64,000 nt of DNA from Streptomyces mutomycini (GCF_001700505.1 NZ_MAPV01000023.1:55554-119553), one strand, 5' to 3'. Shown: positions 45,685 through 54,600, numbered from the stretch's first letter. Notes: generated by a model not told the origin, from the sequence alone. Program-made: numbers and translations.

Positions 45685-45918
45685 GTGGTACAGGCGTACA
45701 TCCTTATCCAGACCGAGGTGGGCAAGGCGTCGATCGTCGCCGAGACCATCGCCAGGCTTCCGGGAGTGATCCAGGCAGAGGACGTCACAGGCCCCTACGA
45801 CGTGGTGGTGCGCGCGCAGGCCGACACGGTCGACGCACTCGGCCGCATGGTGGTCGCCAAGGTCCAGCAGGTGGACGGCATCACGCGTACGCTGACCTGC
45901 CCGGTCGTCCACCTCTGA
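45685..45918 (+). CDS. Stand-alone Lrp/AsnC ligand-binding (RAM) domain protein
   Basis: A 77-residue protein that is just the effector-binding/oligomerisation half of Lrp regulators: VVQAYILIQTEVGKASIVAE, IARLPGVIQAEDVTGPYDVV and VQQVDGITRTLTCPVVHL. No DNA-binding helix-turn-helix is present. Such orphan RAM proteins bind amino acids and may form mixed assemblies with Lrp regulators. GTG at 45685 has GGAGG 4 bases upstream. A much longer open frame exists upstream but is the antisense of thiL. Confidence 0.88.
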   Translation: MVQAYILIQTEVGKASIVAETIARLPGVIQAEDVTGPYDVVVRAQADTVDALGRMVVAKVQQVDGITRTLTCPVVHL

Positions 45919-45926
45919 CCCCTGTC

Positions 45927-45932
45927 TACGCT
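45927..45932 (+). promoter_or_regulatory. -10 box TACGCT for a leaderless DUF3515 transcript
   Basis: TACGCT lies 6 nt before the GTG at 45939, and no Shine-Dalgarno sequence is present. Confidence 0.55.
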
Positions 45933-45938
45933 GGTCCG

Positions 45939-46430
45939 GTGACTCACTCCCGCCGCCGGTCCCCCCGATACCGTGCTCTCGCCCCGTCAGCCGCACTGCT
46001 GGTCCTGGCCGGGGCGGGCTGCTCCTCCGGCGGTGCCCAGCCCTCGGTGGCGGTGCCCACGCCGTCGTCGTCGGAGGCCGCCGGGTACTGCGGGAAGCTG
46101 CACGAGGAACTGCCGGAGACCGTCGCCGGTCTGGAACGCGGTGATCCCTCGCCGGATTCGGACCTGACCGCCGGCTGGGGGGACGGGGCGATCGTACTGC
46201 GCTGCGGCGTCCCGCGGCCCCCGAGGATGGATGATCCCCAGTCCAGGGCCGTCGACGCCGACGGCGTCAACTGGCTGCTGGAGCAGCGCGATGACGCCGG
46301 GCCGCGCTTCACGACCACCTACCGCAAGGCGTACGTCGAGGTGACGCTCGGGGTCGAGTACGCCCATGACATCACCCCGTTGTCCGCGTTCGCCGTGCCC
46401 GTGAGGAAGACGGTCCCCGACAGCCTCTGA
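45939..46430 (+). CDS. DUF3515 family lipoprotein
   Basis: A 163-residue lipoprotein candidate. The N-terminus has basic residues (SRRRSPRYR), a hydrophobic core and the lipobox LAGAGC with lipidated Cys28, then a Ser/Gly/Pro-rich linker. The DUF3515 body includes YCGKLHEELPETVAGLER and IVLRCGVPRPP (paired Cys likely in a disulphide), and VNWLLEQRDDAGPRFTTTYR. Function unknown; the family sits next to ddl in Streptomyces. The GTG lies directly after a -10 box, so translation is probably leaderless. Confidence 0.87.
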   Translation: MTHSRRRSPRYRALAPSAALLVLAGAGCSSGGAQPSVAVPTPSSSEAAGYCGKLHEELPETVAGLERGDPSPDSDLTAGWGDGAIVLRCGVPRPPRMDDPQSRAVDADGVNWLLEQRDDAGPRFTTTYRKAYVEVTLGVEYAHDITPLSAFAVPVRKTVPDSL

Positions 46431-46457
46431 GGGCCGCCTCGCGCGAGGCGGCCCTCA
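46428..46457. terminator. Bidirectional terminator between DUF3515 gene and ddl
   Basis: A perfect 13-bp stem (TGAGGGCCGCCTC and complement, loop GCGC); the TGA of the left arm is the stop codon of the lipoprotein gene. Confidence 0.8.
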
Positions 46458-46463
46458 GGGAGG

Positions 46464-47636
46464 TCAGCGCAGACCGGTGGAGCGGTTCAGCGCGGCCGTG
46501 ATCAGCCGGTCGACCAGCTCCGGGTACTCGACGCCGCTCGCCTGCCACATGCGGGGGAACATCGAGATCGGGGTGAAGCCCGGCATGGTGTTGATCTCGT
46601 TGATGACGAACGTTCCGTCGTCGGTGAGGAAGAAGTCGGCGCGCACCAGGCCTTCGCAGGAGGCGGCCTCGAAGGCCGCCACGGCGAGCCGCCGCACCTC
46701 GGCCGTCTGCTCGTCGGTGAGCGGTGCGGGAACCAGCCCGGCCGCCGAGTCGATGTACTTGGCCTCGAAGTCGTAGAAGTCGTGCGCGGTGACGGGCGGG
46801 ATCTCCGCGGGCACACTGGCGCGCGGTCCGTCCTCGAACTCCAGCACGCCGCACTCGATCTCCCGGCCTCGCAGCAGGGACTCCACGAGGAACTTGGGGT
46901 CGTGCCGACGGGCCTCCTCGATCGCCTCGTCGAGCCCGGCCGCGTCGTCGACCTTGGTGATGCCCATGGAGGAGCCGCCGCGGGCGGGCTTGACGAAGAG
47001 GGGCCAGCCGTTCTCGGCCGCGAACTCCATGATGCGCTTGCGGGCGGCGGGGCGGTCGGACTCCCACTCCCGGGGGCGGACGACCTCGTACGGGCCGACC
47101 GGCAGCCCGAAGGAGGTGAACACCCGCTTCATGTACTCCTTGTCCTGCCCGACGGCTGAGGACAGGACACCGGCGCCGACATAGGGCACGCCTGAGAGCT
47201 CCAGGAGCCCCTGGAGCGTGCCGTCCTCGCCGTAGGGGCCGTGCAGCATGGGGAAGACGACGTCGACCTCGCCCAGGACCGTGGGCACCGAACCGGGTTC
47301 ACCGACGACGACGTCGCGGTTGCCGGGGTCGACGGACAGCGTGACGACGCCCTGCCCGGACTCGGCCAGCTGGTCCACGTCGGGCACCTGCCGGTCCGCG
47401 ATGGCCATGCGGGCCGGATCGTCGGACGTGAGGGCCCAGCGGCCGTCCCTGGTGATGCCGATCGGCAGGACGTCGTACTTCGTCCGGTCGATGGCGCTCA
47501 TGATGGCGCCGGCCGTGACGACCGAGATGCCGTGTTCGGAGCTCCGGCCGCCGAACACGACGGCCACGCGCGGCTTGCGGCCCTGCTCGGACCGCAGGGG
47601 GCTCTCAGTGCTCTGGGGGAGGTTCTGGCTGCTCAT
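46464..47636 (-). CDS. ddl: D-alanine--D-alanine ligase
   Basis: A 390-residue ATP-grasp ligase providing D-Ala-D-Ala for peptidoglycan. Motifs: VAVVFGGRSSEHGISV, FPMLHGPYGEDGTLQGLLEL, FVKPARGGSSMGITKV, YDFEAKYIDSAAG, and the C-terminal FVINEINTMPGFTPISMFP. The Lys-Tyr in EAKYID points to D-Ala rather than D-lactate as the second substrate. ATG at 47634-47636; a TACGCT -10-like box sits 9 nt upstream, suggesting a very short leader. Confidence 0.96.
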   Translation of the reverse strand: MSSQNLPQSTESPLRSEQGRKPRVAVVFGGRSSEHGISVVTAGAIMSAIDRTKYDVLPIGITRDGRWALTSDDPARMAIADRQVPDVDQLAESGQGVVTLSVDPGNRDVVVGEPGSVPTVLGEVDVVFPMLHGPYGEDGTLQGLLELSGVPYVGAGVLSSAVGQDKEYMKRVFTSFGLPVGPYEVVRPREWESDRPAARKRIMEFAAENGWPLFVKPARGGSSMGITKVDDAAGLDEAIEEARRHDPKFLVESLLRGREIECGVLEFEDGPRASVPAEIPPVTAHDFYDFEAKYIDSAAGLVPAPLTDEQTAEVRRLAVAAFEAASCEGLVRADFFLTDDGTFVINEINTMPGFTPISMFPRMWQASGVEYPELVDRLITAALNRSTGLR

Positions 47637-47670
47637 ATCGGGTTGAGCGTACCTGCTGGTAGGGCTCGAG

Positions 47671-48681
47671 TCAGCGTCGCTCGGGCTTGGCGCTGCGCGA
47701 CATCAGCTCCTTGAGCGCGACCACCGGCGGCTTGCCCTCGTGGACGATGCCGACGACGGTTTCGGTGATCGGCATGTCGACACCGTGCCTGCGCGCCAGA
47801 TCGAGTACGGATTCGCAGGACTTGACGCCCTCGGCGGTCTGCCGCGTGACGGCGACGGTCTCCTGGAGCGTCATCCCGCGCCCGAGGTTGGTACCGAAGG
47901 TGTGGTTGCGCGACAGCGGCGAGGAGCACGTCGCCACCAGGTCGCCGAGGCCCGCCAGTCCGGAGAAGGTGAGCGGGTCGGCGCCCATGGCCAGTCCCAG
48001 CCGGGTCGTCTCGGCGAGGCCGCGGGTGATGAGTGAGCCCTTGGCGTTGTCACCGAGGCCCATGCCGTCGGCGATGCCCACGGCCAGGCCGATGACGTTC
48101 TTCACCGCGCCGCCGAGCTCGCAGCCGACCACGTCGGTGTTGGTGTACGGGCGGAAGTACGGGGTGTGGCAGGCGGCCTGGAGGCGCTGGGCGACGCCCT
48201 CGTCCGAGCAGGCGACGACGGCCGCCGCGGGGCGGCGCTCGGCGATCTCCTTGGCGAGGTTGGGGCCGGTGACGACGGCGATCCGGTCCGGGGTGACCTC
48301 GGTGACGTCCTCGATGACCTCGCTCATCCGCTTCGCGGTGCCGAGTTCGACGCCCTTCATCAGGGAGACGAGCACCGTGCCGGGCTCCAGATGCCGCGCC
48401 CAGTCGGCGAGGTTGGCGCGCAGGGTCTGCGAAGGCACGACGAGAACGGCGAAGTCGGCGCCGCGCAGCGCCTCGGCGGGATCGGTCGTGGCCCGGACCG
48501 AGGCCGGCAGTTCGACGCCAGGGAGGTAGTCGGGGTTGGTACGGGTCGTGTTGACGGCCTCGGCCACCTCGGCGCGCCGGCCCCAGAGGGTGACCTCGCA
48601 GCCGGCGTCGGCGAGGACCATGGCGAAGGCCGTACCCCATGAGCCGGTTCCGAAGACGGCCGCCTTTGCGGGGTGCGTCAC
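47671..48681 (-). CDS. gpsA: Glycerol-3-phosphate dehydrogenase (NAD(P)+)
   Basis: A 336-residue GpsA supplying sn-glycerol-3-phosphate for phospholipids. The Rossmann motif is VFGTGSWGTAFAMVLAD near 9-25. The substrate region has GPNLAKEIAERRPAAAVVA, the catalytic Lys in GGAVKNVIGLAVGIADGMG, and GLAGLGDLVATCSSPLSRN. GTG at 48679-48681 overlaps the plsC stop by 4 bases, coupling two consecutive steps of lipid synthesis. Confidence 0.96.
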   Translation of the reverse strand: MTHPAKAAVFGTGSWGTAFAMVLADAGCEVTLWGRRAEVAEAVNTTRTNPDYLPGVELPASVRATTDPAEALRGADFAVLVVPSQTLRANLADWARHLEPGTVLVSLMKGVELGTAKRMSEVIEDVTEVTPDRIAVVTGPNLAKEIAERRPAAAVVACSDEGVAQRLQAACHTPYFRPYTNTDVVGCELGGAVKNVIGLAVGIADGMGLGDNAKGSLITRGLAETTRLGLAMGADPLTFSGLAGLGDLVATCSSPLSRNHTFGTNLGRGMTLQETVAVTRQTAEGVKSCESVLDLARRHGVDMPITETVVGIVHEGKPPVVALKELMSRSAKPERR

Positions 48682-49430
48682 GTCGATCCCTTTCCCTCTG
48701 CCTTGCGCCGCTGTTCAGCGCGGGCCTTACGGTGATCGTAGAGCTCGGCGGGCGCCTTCTCGCCGCGTACCTCTTCGAGCTGGCCGGTGATGGCGGCCAT
48801 GATGGTCTCGGTCGCCTCGCGCAGGACCTCGGGCGTCGGCTCGAGGCCGTAGTAGCGGGAGAGGTCGACCGGCGGACCCGCCTGGACGCGCAGCGTCTTG
48901 CGGGGGAACAGCCGGAGCTTGTTCTCCCTGGCGTAGGGCGGCATCGCGAGGTTGGCGCCCCACTGGGCGACGGGGATGACCGGGGCCTCGGTCATCAACG
49001 CGACCCGGGCGGCACCGGTCTTGCCGGCCATCGGCCACATGTCGGGGTCGCGGGTGAGCGTGCCTTCCGGGTAGAAGGCGACGCATTCGCCCCGCTCGAT
49101 GGCGTCGACGGCGGCGCGGAAGGCGTCGAGCGCGTTGGTCGTCTCCCGGTAGACGGGGATCTGCCCGGTGCCGCGCAGGATCATTCCGACGAAGGGCGTC
49201 CGGAACAGCCCGGCTTTGGCGAGCAGCCGCGGCACGCGTCCGGTGTTGTACTGGAAATGCCCGTACGACAGCGGGTCCAGATACGAGTTGTGATTGACCG
49301 CGGTGATGAATCCGCCGTCGGCCGGAATGTGTTCCATTCCCCGCCAGTCCCGCTTGAACAGAACCACCAGGGGCGGTTTCGCGATGGCCGCCGCCAGGCG
49401 GTACCAGAAGCCGATTCTGCGGCGGGACAC
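48678..49430 (-). CDS. plsC: 1-acyl-sn-glycerol-3-phosphate acyltransferase
   Basis: A 250-residue PlsC-type acyltransferase. The catalytic HX4D motif is in ITAVNHNSYLDPLSYG, and the glycerol-phosphate site in VAFYPEGTLTRDPDMWP. A hydrophobic N-terminal stretch (WYRLAAAIAKPPLVVLF) suits a membrane-bound enzyme. The C-terminus is basic (KARAEQRRKAEGK). GTG at 49428-49430 follows AAAGGAAGG. It is coupled to gpsA by a 4-base overlap. Confidence 0.92.
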   Translation of the reverse strand: MSRRRIGFWYRLAAAIAKPPLVVLFKRDWRGMEHIPADGGFITAVNHNSYLDPLSYGHFQYNTGRVPRLLAKAGLFRTPFVGMILRGTGQIPVYRETTNALDAFRAAVDAIERGECVAFYPEGTLTRDPDMWPMAGKTGAARVALMTEAPVIPVAQWGANLAMPPYARENKLRLFPRKTLRVQAGPPVDLSRYYGLEPTPEVLREATETIMAAITGQLEEVRGEKAPAELYDHRKARAEQRRKAEGKGST

Positions 49431-49505
49431 TCGGACGCCTTCCTTTAGGAACTGAGCTGCTGCGCGGCTCGCGGCGGTACGTGCCCCACCCCGGGCCCCT
49501 GCTGT

Positions 49506-50264
49506 GTGGAGAACACCGTACGCCTCACCCCTGGGGGCGGACCTCCGGGTTGTCGTGCGGGCAGGCGAGAATATGGGCTGACGCGTACGGAGGGGGAGAT
49601 CGCCACGAACACCGACCCGACCGGTCCCTGGTCCCTGGTCGTCCCGTTGAAACCGCTCGCAGGGGCCAAGAGCAGGCTCGGCCCCGCGGTGGGCGGGGAT
49701 CTGCGTCCGCGCCTGGCCCTGGCGTTCGCGCAGGACACCGTGTCGGCGGCGCTGGCCTGCCGGATGGTGAGGGATGTGGTGGTCGTCACGGACGACGCGG
49801 TGGCAGCGGCCGCGCTGGCCGCGCTCGGCGCGCGGGCGGTGGCCGACACCCCGGCCGCCGGGCTCAACGCGGCGCTGGAGCACGGTGCGCGGTCGGTGCG
49901 GGCGCGGCGCGGGGACGCAGCACTGGCCGTGCTCAACGCGGACCTGCCCGCACTGCGGCCGGATGAACTGGCGCGGGTGCTCGAATTCTCCGCGGAATTT
50001 CCACGCGCATTCGTCAGTGATGCTCAGGGAATCGGCACCACATTTCTTTCCGCGGCGCCCGGAGTGGAATTGCGGCCGTCCTTCGGCGGGACGTCGCGCG
50101 CGCGGCACCTGGCGTCGGGGGCGGTGGAGGTCGCGCTGCCCGGCCTCGGTTCGGTCCGCAGGGACGTGGACACCGGCGGCGATCTGGAAGCGGCGCTGGC
50201 GCTCGGGGTGGGGCGGTTCACAGCGGGGCTGACGGCCCCGGTCGCGCCCGCCGCCGACCGATAG
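49506..50264 (+). CDS. cofC: 2-phospho-L-lactate guanylyltransferase (CofC/FbiD)
   Basis: A CofC-family nucleotidyltransferase of coenzyme F420 synthesis. The conserved body starts at WSLVVPLKPLAGAKSRLG, followed by LALAFAQDTVSAALAC, VVVVTDDAVAAAAL, GLNAALEHGAR, VLNADLPALRPDELARVL and RRDVDTGGDLEAALALGVG. The start is unclear: the GTG at 49506 gives 252 residues with a ~40-residue extension lacking family resemblance. A strong GGAGGGGGAG at 49589-49598 points instead at an in-frame ATC (49599) or ACG (49605) close to the usual N-terminus. Confidence 0.88.
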   Translation: MENTVRLTPGGGPPGCRAGRREYGLTRTEGEIATNTDPTGPWSLVVPLKPLAGAKSRLGPAVGGDLRPRLALAFAQDTVSAALACRMVRDVVVVTDDAVAAAALAALGARAVADTPAAGLNAALEHGARSVRARRGDAALAVLNADLPALRPDELARVLEFSAEFPRAFVSDAQGIGTTFLSAAPGVELRPSFGGTSRARHLASGAVEVALPGLGSVRRDVDTGGDLEAALALGVGRFTAGLTAPVAPAADR

Positions 50265-50267
50265 GCT
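50262..50267 (+). promoter_or_regulatory. -10 box TAGGCT for a leaderless transcript
   Basis: TAGGCT lies 7 nt before the ATG at 50275 and overlaps the end of cofC; no Shine-Dalgarno sequence intervenes. Confidence 0.55.
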
Positions 50268-50274
50268 GCGGTTC

Positions 50275-50478
50275 ATGCAGGCGACCTCGTTCACGTACGA
50301 CTCCGAGACCCGCACCGGCAGCGTGCTTCTCGACGACGGCACCCCGGTGGACTTCGACGCGGCGGCGTTCGACGCGGGCGGGCTGCGGCTGCTGCGTCCG
50401 GGGCAGCGGGTGCGGATCGAGACCGAGGGCGAGGGTGCCTCGCTGCGGATCACCCTGGTGACGCTGCAGACGCTCTGA
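50275..50478 (+). CDS. Small beta-rich protein, conserved in Streptomyces
   Basis: A 67-residue protein (MQATSFTYDSETRTGSVLLD ... GQRVRIETEGE ... RITLVTLQTL). The alternating pattern with DDGTPVDFD and LLRPGQRVRIETEG resembles a small OB-fold (cold-shock-like) barrel but lacks RNP motifs, so nucleic acid binding is only a suggestion. I recognise it as a conserved hypothetical between cofC and hup. ATG at 50275 appears leaderless. Confidence 0.75.
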   Translation: MQATSFTYDSETRTGSVLLDDGTPVDFDAAAFDAGGLRLLRPGQRVRIETEGEGASLRITLVTLQTL

Positions 50479-50498
50479 GCGGGGCCTGAACAGCCCGC

Positions 50499-50528
50499 GG
50501 GCCGGGCTCCCCGAGGGGAGCCCGGCCC
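50499..50528. terminator. Bidirectional terminator between the 67-residue gene and hup
   Basis: A perfect 14-bp stem (GGGCCGGGCTCCCC and complement, 2-nt loop) between convergent genes. Confidence 0.8.
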
Positions 50529-50558
50529 GGCGCGTGTGAGAGCGAGCGGTGCCCGGTC

Positions 50559-51212
50559 TCACTTCTTGCGTGCGGTGACCTTCTTGGCTGTGGTCTTGCG
50601 TGCCGTGGTCTTCTTCGCGGGCGCCTTCTTCGCCGTGGCCTTCTTGGCGGGCGCCGTCTTGGCGGCGACGGTCTTCTTCGTGGCCGTCGTCTTCTTGGCC
50701 GGCGTCGCCTTCTTCGCCGCCGCCGTGGTCTTCTTCGCCGCGGTGGTGGTCTTCTTGGCGGTGGTCTTCTTGGCCGGTGCCGTCTTCTTCGCCGCCGCCG
50801 TGGTCTTCTTCGCCGCGGTGGCCTTCTTGGCGGTGGCCTTCTTCGCGGCCGCCTTCGCCGTCGTACGGGTGGAAGAACCGCCCGAGAGGCTGCCCTTGGG
50901 GGCCTTCTTCACGGCTACGTCGTTCTTGGGGAGCTTCTTGGAGCCGCTGACCAGGTCCTTGAAGCCCTGTCCCGCACGGAAGCGGGGCACTGAGGTCTTC
51001 TTGACCCGTACGCGCTCGCCCGTCTGCGGGTTGCGGGCGTACCGGGCGGGGCGGTCGACCTTCTCGAACGAGCCGAAGCCGGTGACCGAGACACGGTCTC
51101 CCGCGACGACCGCACGGACGATCGCGTCGAGCACCACGTCGACTGCGTCCGCGGCCTGCTGGCGGCCGCCGACCTTGTCGGCAATCGCTTCTACGAGCTG
51201 TGCCTTGTTCAC
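50559..51212 (-). CDS. hupS: HU-type DNA-binding protein with histone H1-like tail (HupS-like)
   Basis: A 217-residue nucleoid protein. Residues 1-93 are a regular HU domain: [40 protein letters not shown] and [14 protein letters not shown]. The remaining ~120 residues are Lys/Ala/Thr repeats ([20 protein letters not shown] and similar), like the H1/H5 tail of HupS, which compacts DNA in Streptomyces spores. GTG at 51210-51212 with GAAGGGGAAG upstream. The tail's codon repetition explains the direct repeats at 50570-50860. Confidence 0.95.
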   Translation of the reverse strand: MNKAQLVEAIADKVGGRQQAADAVDVVLDAIVRAVVAGDRVSVTGFGSFEKVDRPARYARNPQTGERVRVKKTSVPRFRAGQGFKDLVSGSKKLPKNDVAVKKAPKGSLSGGSSTRTTAKAAAKKATAKKATAAKKTTAAAKKTAPAKKTTAKKTTTAAKKTTAAAKKATPAKKTTATKKTVAAKTAPAKKATAKKAPAKKTTARKTTAKKVTARKK

Positions 51213-51354
51213 GTCTTCCCCTTCGGAGACATTGCCGGAACGAAACTGTTCAGGCTTTTTCGCACGTTAGGCAGATATATACCGCAAATCAAACACGAAA
51301 CGGGCTAATCACCCTAGTGCCGCAACGAAGTCGACCGCTGCGCTGTCCGCAGAG

Positions 51355-51582
51355 TCAGTCACCTTCGGGGAATCGGCCCTCATCGAGGTCCTTCATCAAC
51401 CGGTCCAGACGCCTTGCCGCGCCTGGGAGATCGTGCTTAGCCGCGGCCGTGACGACCAGCAGCTTCCGGGACAGCGCCATCCGTACGCCCTCCGGGACTT
51501 GCAGTGCACGCACCTTTGCGTGCGCTTCCTTCAATCGGTCGGCGACTTGGCCATAGAGCTCGAGTTGGCTGTCGCGTTCCAT
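51355..51582 (-). CDS. Hypothetical small protein between hup and leuD
   Basis: A 75-residue charged, helical protein (MERDSQLELYGQVADRLKEA ... VPEGVRMALSRKLLVVTAAA ... RRLDRLMKDLDEGRFPEGD). No signal peptide, span or known motif. The ATG at 51580-51582 is chosen over an upstream start because the added residues are Arg/Pro/Trp-rich. No ribosome-binding site; CACAAT sits 6 nt upstream, so a leaderless transcript is possible. I do not recognise a function. Confidence 0.65.
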   Translation of the reverse strand: MERDSQLELYGQVADRLKEAHAKVRALQVPEGVRMALSRKLLVVTAAAKHDLPGAARRLDRLMKDLDEGRFPEGD

Positions 51583-51686
51583 GCACCGATTGTGCCATCT
51601 GGGGCGAGTTGTCGCCCGAGGGGGTCTCAACAAGCGACTGCGCCCCCTGCCTTCCGGCAGAGGGCGCAGTTCGGGAAAAGCGCTGC

Positions 51687-52280
51687 TCAGGCGTCAATCG
51701 TACGCGGCTTGTGGGACGGCCTCGCCGCCTCATAAGTCGCAATGTCCGCTTCGTTCTGAAGAGTGAGGCTGATGTCGTCGAGCCCGTTCAGCAGTCGCCA
51801 GCGGGCGTTCTCGTCGAGCTCGAAGTCGGCTGTGATGCCGTCGCTGAGGACCTGTCGCTTCTCCAGGTCGACGGTGACCTCGGCCGTCGGGTCGGCCTCG
51901 GTCAGCTCCCACAGCCTGTCGACGACCTGCTGGTCCAGGACGACGGTCAGCAGACCGTTCTTCAGCGAGTTGCCACGGAAGATGTCGGCGAAACGGGAGG
52001 AGATGACGGTCTTGAAGCCGAAGTTCTGCAGGGCCCAGACCGCGTGCTCACGCGAGGAGCCCGTACCGAAGTCGGGGCCGGCGACCAGCACCGAGGCGCC
52101 CTTGCGCTCGGGGCGGTTGAGGACGAAGTCCCCGTCCTTGCGCCAGGCCTCGAAGAGCCCGTCCTCGAAGCCGTCGCGGGTGACCTTCTTCAGCCAGTGC
52201 GCGGGGATGATCTGGTCGGTGTCGACATTGCTGCGGCGCAGCGGGACGGCCCGGCCGGTGTGTGCGGTGAATGCTTCCAT
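51687..52280 (-). CDS. leuD: 3-isopropylmalate dehydratase small subunit
   Basis: A 197-residue LeuD, the swivel-domain subunit that with LeuC isomerises 2- to 3-isopropylmalate in leucine synthesis. Motifs: [59 protein letters not shown] at 52278-52280, 5 bp after leuC, so the two subunits are co-expressed. Confidence 0.96.
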   Translation of the reverse strand: MEAFTAHTGRAVPLRRSNVDTDQIIPAHWLKKVTRDGFEDGLFEAWRKDGDFVLNRPERKGASVLVAGPDFGTGSSREHAVWALQNFGFKTVISSRFADIFRGNSLKNGLLTVVLDQQVVDRLWELTEADPTAEVTVDLEKRQVLSDGITADFELDENARWRLLNGLDDISLTLQNEADIATYEAARPSHKPRTIDA

Positions 52281-52285
52281 GGCTC

Positions 52286-53710
52286 TCAGACTCCGGCGGG
52301 CGTACGGGCGTCGGACAGATCGGCGGGCGAGGCCAGATGGCCCAGCACTGCGGTGGCGGCGGCGACCTGCGGGGAGACCAGGTGGGTGCGGCCGCCCTTG
52401 CCCTGCCTGCCCTCGAAGTTCCGGTTCGAGGTGGAGGCCGAGCGCTCGCCGGGGGCCAGCTGGTCGGGGTTCATGCCGAGGCACATCGAGCAGCCCGCGT
52501 GCCGCCATTCGGCACCGGCGGCGGTGAAGACCTTGTCCAGGCCCTCCTCCACGGCCTGCAGGGCGACCCGGACGGACCCGGGAACGACCAGCATCCTTAC
52601 GCCGTCGGCGACTTTACGGCCGCCCATGATGGAGGCCACGTTACGCAGGTCCTCGATGCGACCGTTGGTGCAGGAACCTACGAACACGGTGTCCACGTTG
52701 ATCTCGCGCAGCGGCTGTCCGGCGGTCAACCCCATGTATTCCAGGGCCTTTTCGGCGGCGTGGCGCTCCGAGGCGTCCTCGTACGAAGCGGGGTCGGGGA
52801 CGGCGGCCGACAGGGGTGCGCCCTGGCCGGGGTTGGTGCCCCAGGTGACGAACGGCGCGAGCGCCGTGCCGTCGATGACGACCTCGGCGTCGAAGACGGC
52901 GTCCTCGTCGGTGCGCAGCGTCCTCCAGTACTCCACCGCGGCGTCCCACTCCTCGCCCTCGGGAGCGTGGTCGCGGCCCCGCAGATAGGCGAAGGTGGTC
53001 TCGTCGGGGGCGATCATGCCCGCGCGGGCACCGGCCTCGATCGACATGTTGCAGATGGTCATCCGGGCCTCCATCGAGAGCTTCTCGATGGCGGAGCCGC
53101 GGTATTCGAGGATGTAGCCCTGGCCGCCGCCGGTACCGATCCTGGCGATGATGGCAAGGATGAGGTCCTTGGCGGTGACACTGTCGGGGAGTTCGCCCTC
53201 GACGGTGATCGCCATCGTCCTGGGGCGGGCCAGCGGCAGCGTCTGGGTGGCCAGGACGTGCTCGACCTGGCTCGTGCCGATGCCGAAGGCCAGTGCTCCG
53301 AAGGCGCCGTGGGTGGAGGTGTGCGAATCGCCGCAGACGACCGTGGTGCCGGGCTGGGTCAGGCCGAGCTGCGGGCCGACCACGTGCACGACGCCCTGTT
53401 CCACGTCACCCAGCGGGTGCAGCCGGACGCCGAACTCCGCGCAGTTCTTGCGCAGGGTCTCCAGCTGGGCGCGGGAGACGGGGTCGGCGATCGGCTTGTC
53501 GATGTCGAGGGTCGGGGTGTTGTGGTCCTCGGTGGCGATGGTGAGGTCGAGGCGCCGTACAGGCCGGCCTGCCTGGCGCAGACCGTCGAACGCCTGCGGG
53601 CTGGTCACCTCGTGCAGCAGGTGCAGATCGATGAAGAGGAGGTCGGGCTCGCCATCGGCGCGCCGGACGACGTGGTCGTCCCAGACCTTCTCCGCGAGTG
53701 TCCTACCCAT
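52286..53710 (-). CDS. leuC: 3-isopropylmalate dehydratase large subunit
   Basis: A 474-residue aconitase-family [4Fe-4S] enzyme. Visible: [42 protein letters not shown], the first cluster Cys in [14 protein letters not shown], and the other two in [16 protein letters not shown] at 53708-53710. It is divergent from the IclR regulator, and a palindrome lies next to that regulator's start, suggesting regulation of leuCD. Confidence 0.96.
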   Translation of the reverse strand: MGRTLAEKVWDDHVVRRADGEPDLLFIDLHLLHEVTSPQAFDGLRQAGRPVRRLDLTIATEDHNTPTLDIDKPIADPVSRAQLETLRKNCAEFGVRLHPLGDVEQGVVHVVGPQLGLTQPGTTVVCGDSHTSTHGAFGALAFGIGTSQVEHVLATQTLPLARPRTMAITVEGELPDSVTAKDLILAIIARIGTGGGQGYILEYRGSAIEKLSMEARMTICNMSIEAGARAGMIAPDETTFAYLRGRDHAPEGEEWDAAVEYWRTLRTDEDAVFDAEVVIDGTALAPFVTWGTNPGQGAPLSAAVPDPASYEDASERHAAEKALEYMGLTAGQPLREINVDTVFVGSCTNGRIEDLRNVASIMGGRKVADGVRMLVVPGSVRVALQAVEEGLDKVFTAAGAEWRHAGCSMCLGMNPDQLAPGERSASTSNRNFEGRQGKGGRTHLVSPQVAAATAVLGHLASPADLSDARTPAGV

Positions 53711-53850
53711 CGCTTTCCCTCCGGCCGGCGTCTTCGCCGGCCCAACTAGAGATTCGGGTGCCGCCGTCCGGACCCCCGAGCGGGGCGGTGGCTGCGGGCC
53801 GTTGTACGGCCGCCTGTACAGGTTCGCAACTTCCGGGGAAAATTGAACTT

Positions 53851-53871
53851 GCGTTTCACAGAGTGAGACGC
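53851..53871. promoter_or_regulatory. Inverted repeat between leuC and the IclR gene, probable operator
   Basis: GCGTTTCAC-AGA-GTGAGACGC: two 9-bp arms with one mismatch, 13 bp before the regulator's ATG. Size and place suit an IclR-family (NdgR) operator for leuCD and self-regulation. Confidence 0.6.
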
Positions 53872-53883
53872 GAGTATCGTCGT

Positions 53884-54600
53884 ATGGACAACTCTAGTGG
53901 CGTCGGCGTTCTCGACAAGGCAGCTCTGGTATTGAGCGCCCTGGAGTCCGGTCCGGCCACCCTCGCCGGGCTGGTCGCGGCGACAGGGCTCGCACGGCCC
54001 ACGGCACACCGACTGGCCGTGGCACTCGAACACCACCGCATGGTGGCGAGGGACATGCAGGGCCGCTTCATTCTCGGCCCCCGGCTGTCGGAACTCGCGG
54101 CCGCGGCCGGCGAGGACCGCCTCCTGGCGACGGCCGGACCGGTGCTCACACATCTGCGTGACATCACCGGCGAGAGCGCCCAGCTCTACCGCCGGCAGGG
54201 CGACATGCGGATCTGCGTGGCGGCGGCGGAGCGGCTGTCCGGCCTGCGGGACACCGTGCCGGTCGGCTCCACGCTCACCATGAAGGCGGGCTCCTCCGCG
54301 CAGATCCTGATGGCGTGGGAGGAGCCGGAGCGCCTGCACCGGGGCCTGCAGGGCGCCCGGTTCACGGCGACGGCCCTCTCCGGCGTACGGCGCCGGGGCT
54401 GGGCCCAGTCGATCGGCGAGCGCGAGCCGGGCGTGGCCTCGGTCTCGGCCCCGGTCCGCGGGCCGTCGAACCGGGTGGTCGCCGCGGTGTCCGTCTCCGG
54501 CCCGATCGAGCGGCTCACCCGCCACCCCGGCCGGATGCACGCCCAGGCCATCATCGACTCGGCGGCGCGCCTGAGCGAGGCCCTGCGCCGCACGGGCTGA
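53884..54600 (+). CDS. ndgR: IclR family regulator, NdgR-like
   Basis: A 238-residue IclR-type regulator. The winged HTH spans about 8-65 ([50 protein letters not shown]). The effector domain follows ([58 protein letters not shown]). Divergent placement before leuCD matches NdgR of Streptomyces, which controls leucine and other amino acid genes. ATG at 53884; the longer open frame upstream runs into leuC and is not used. Confidence 0.93.
   Translation: MDNSSGVGVLDKAALVLSALESGPATLAGLVAATGLARPTAHRLAVALEHHRMVARDMQGRFILGPRLSELAAAAGEDRLLATAGPVLTHLRDITGESAQLYRRQGDMRICVAAAERLSGLRDTVPVGSTLTMKAGSSAQILMAWEEPERLHRGLQGARFTATALSGVRRRGWAQSIGEREPGVASVSAPVRGPSNRVVAAVSVSGPIERLTRHPGRMHAQAIIDSAARLSEALRRTG

Noticed and set aside
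44353..45918. A 521-codon plus-strand frame ending in the RAM-domain protein
   Set aside because: Most of it is antisense to thiL and lacks domain-like sequence. The real gene starts at the GTG at 45685 with GGAGG.
50570..50860. Regular short direct repeats that could suggest a CRISPR-like or VNTR array
   Set aside because: They are codon repeats (Ala-Lys-Lys-Thr) of the HupS tail in a continuous reading frame, with no spacer structure.
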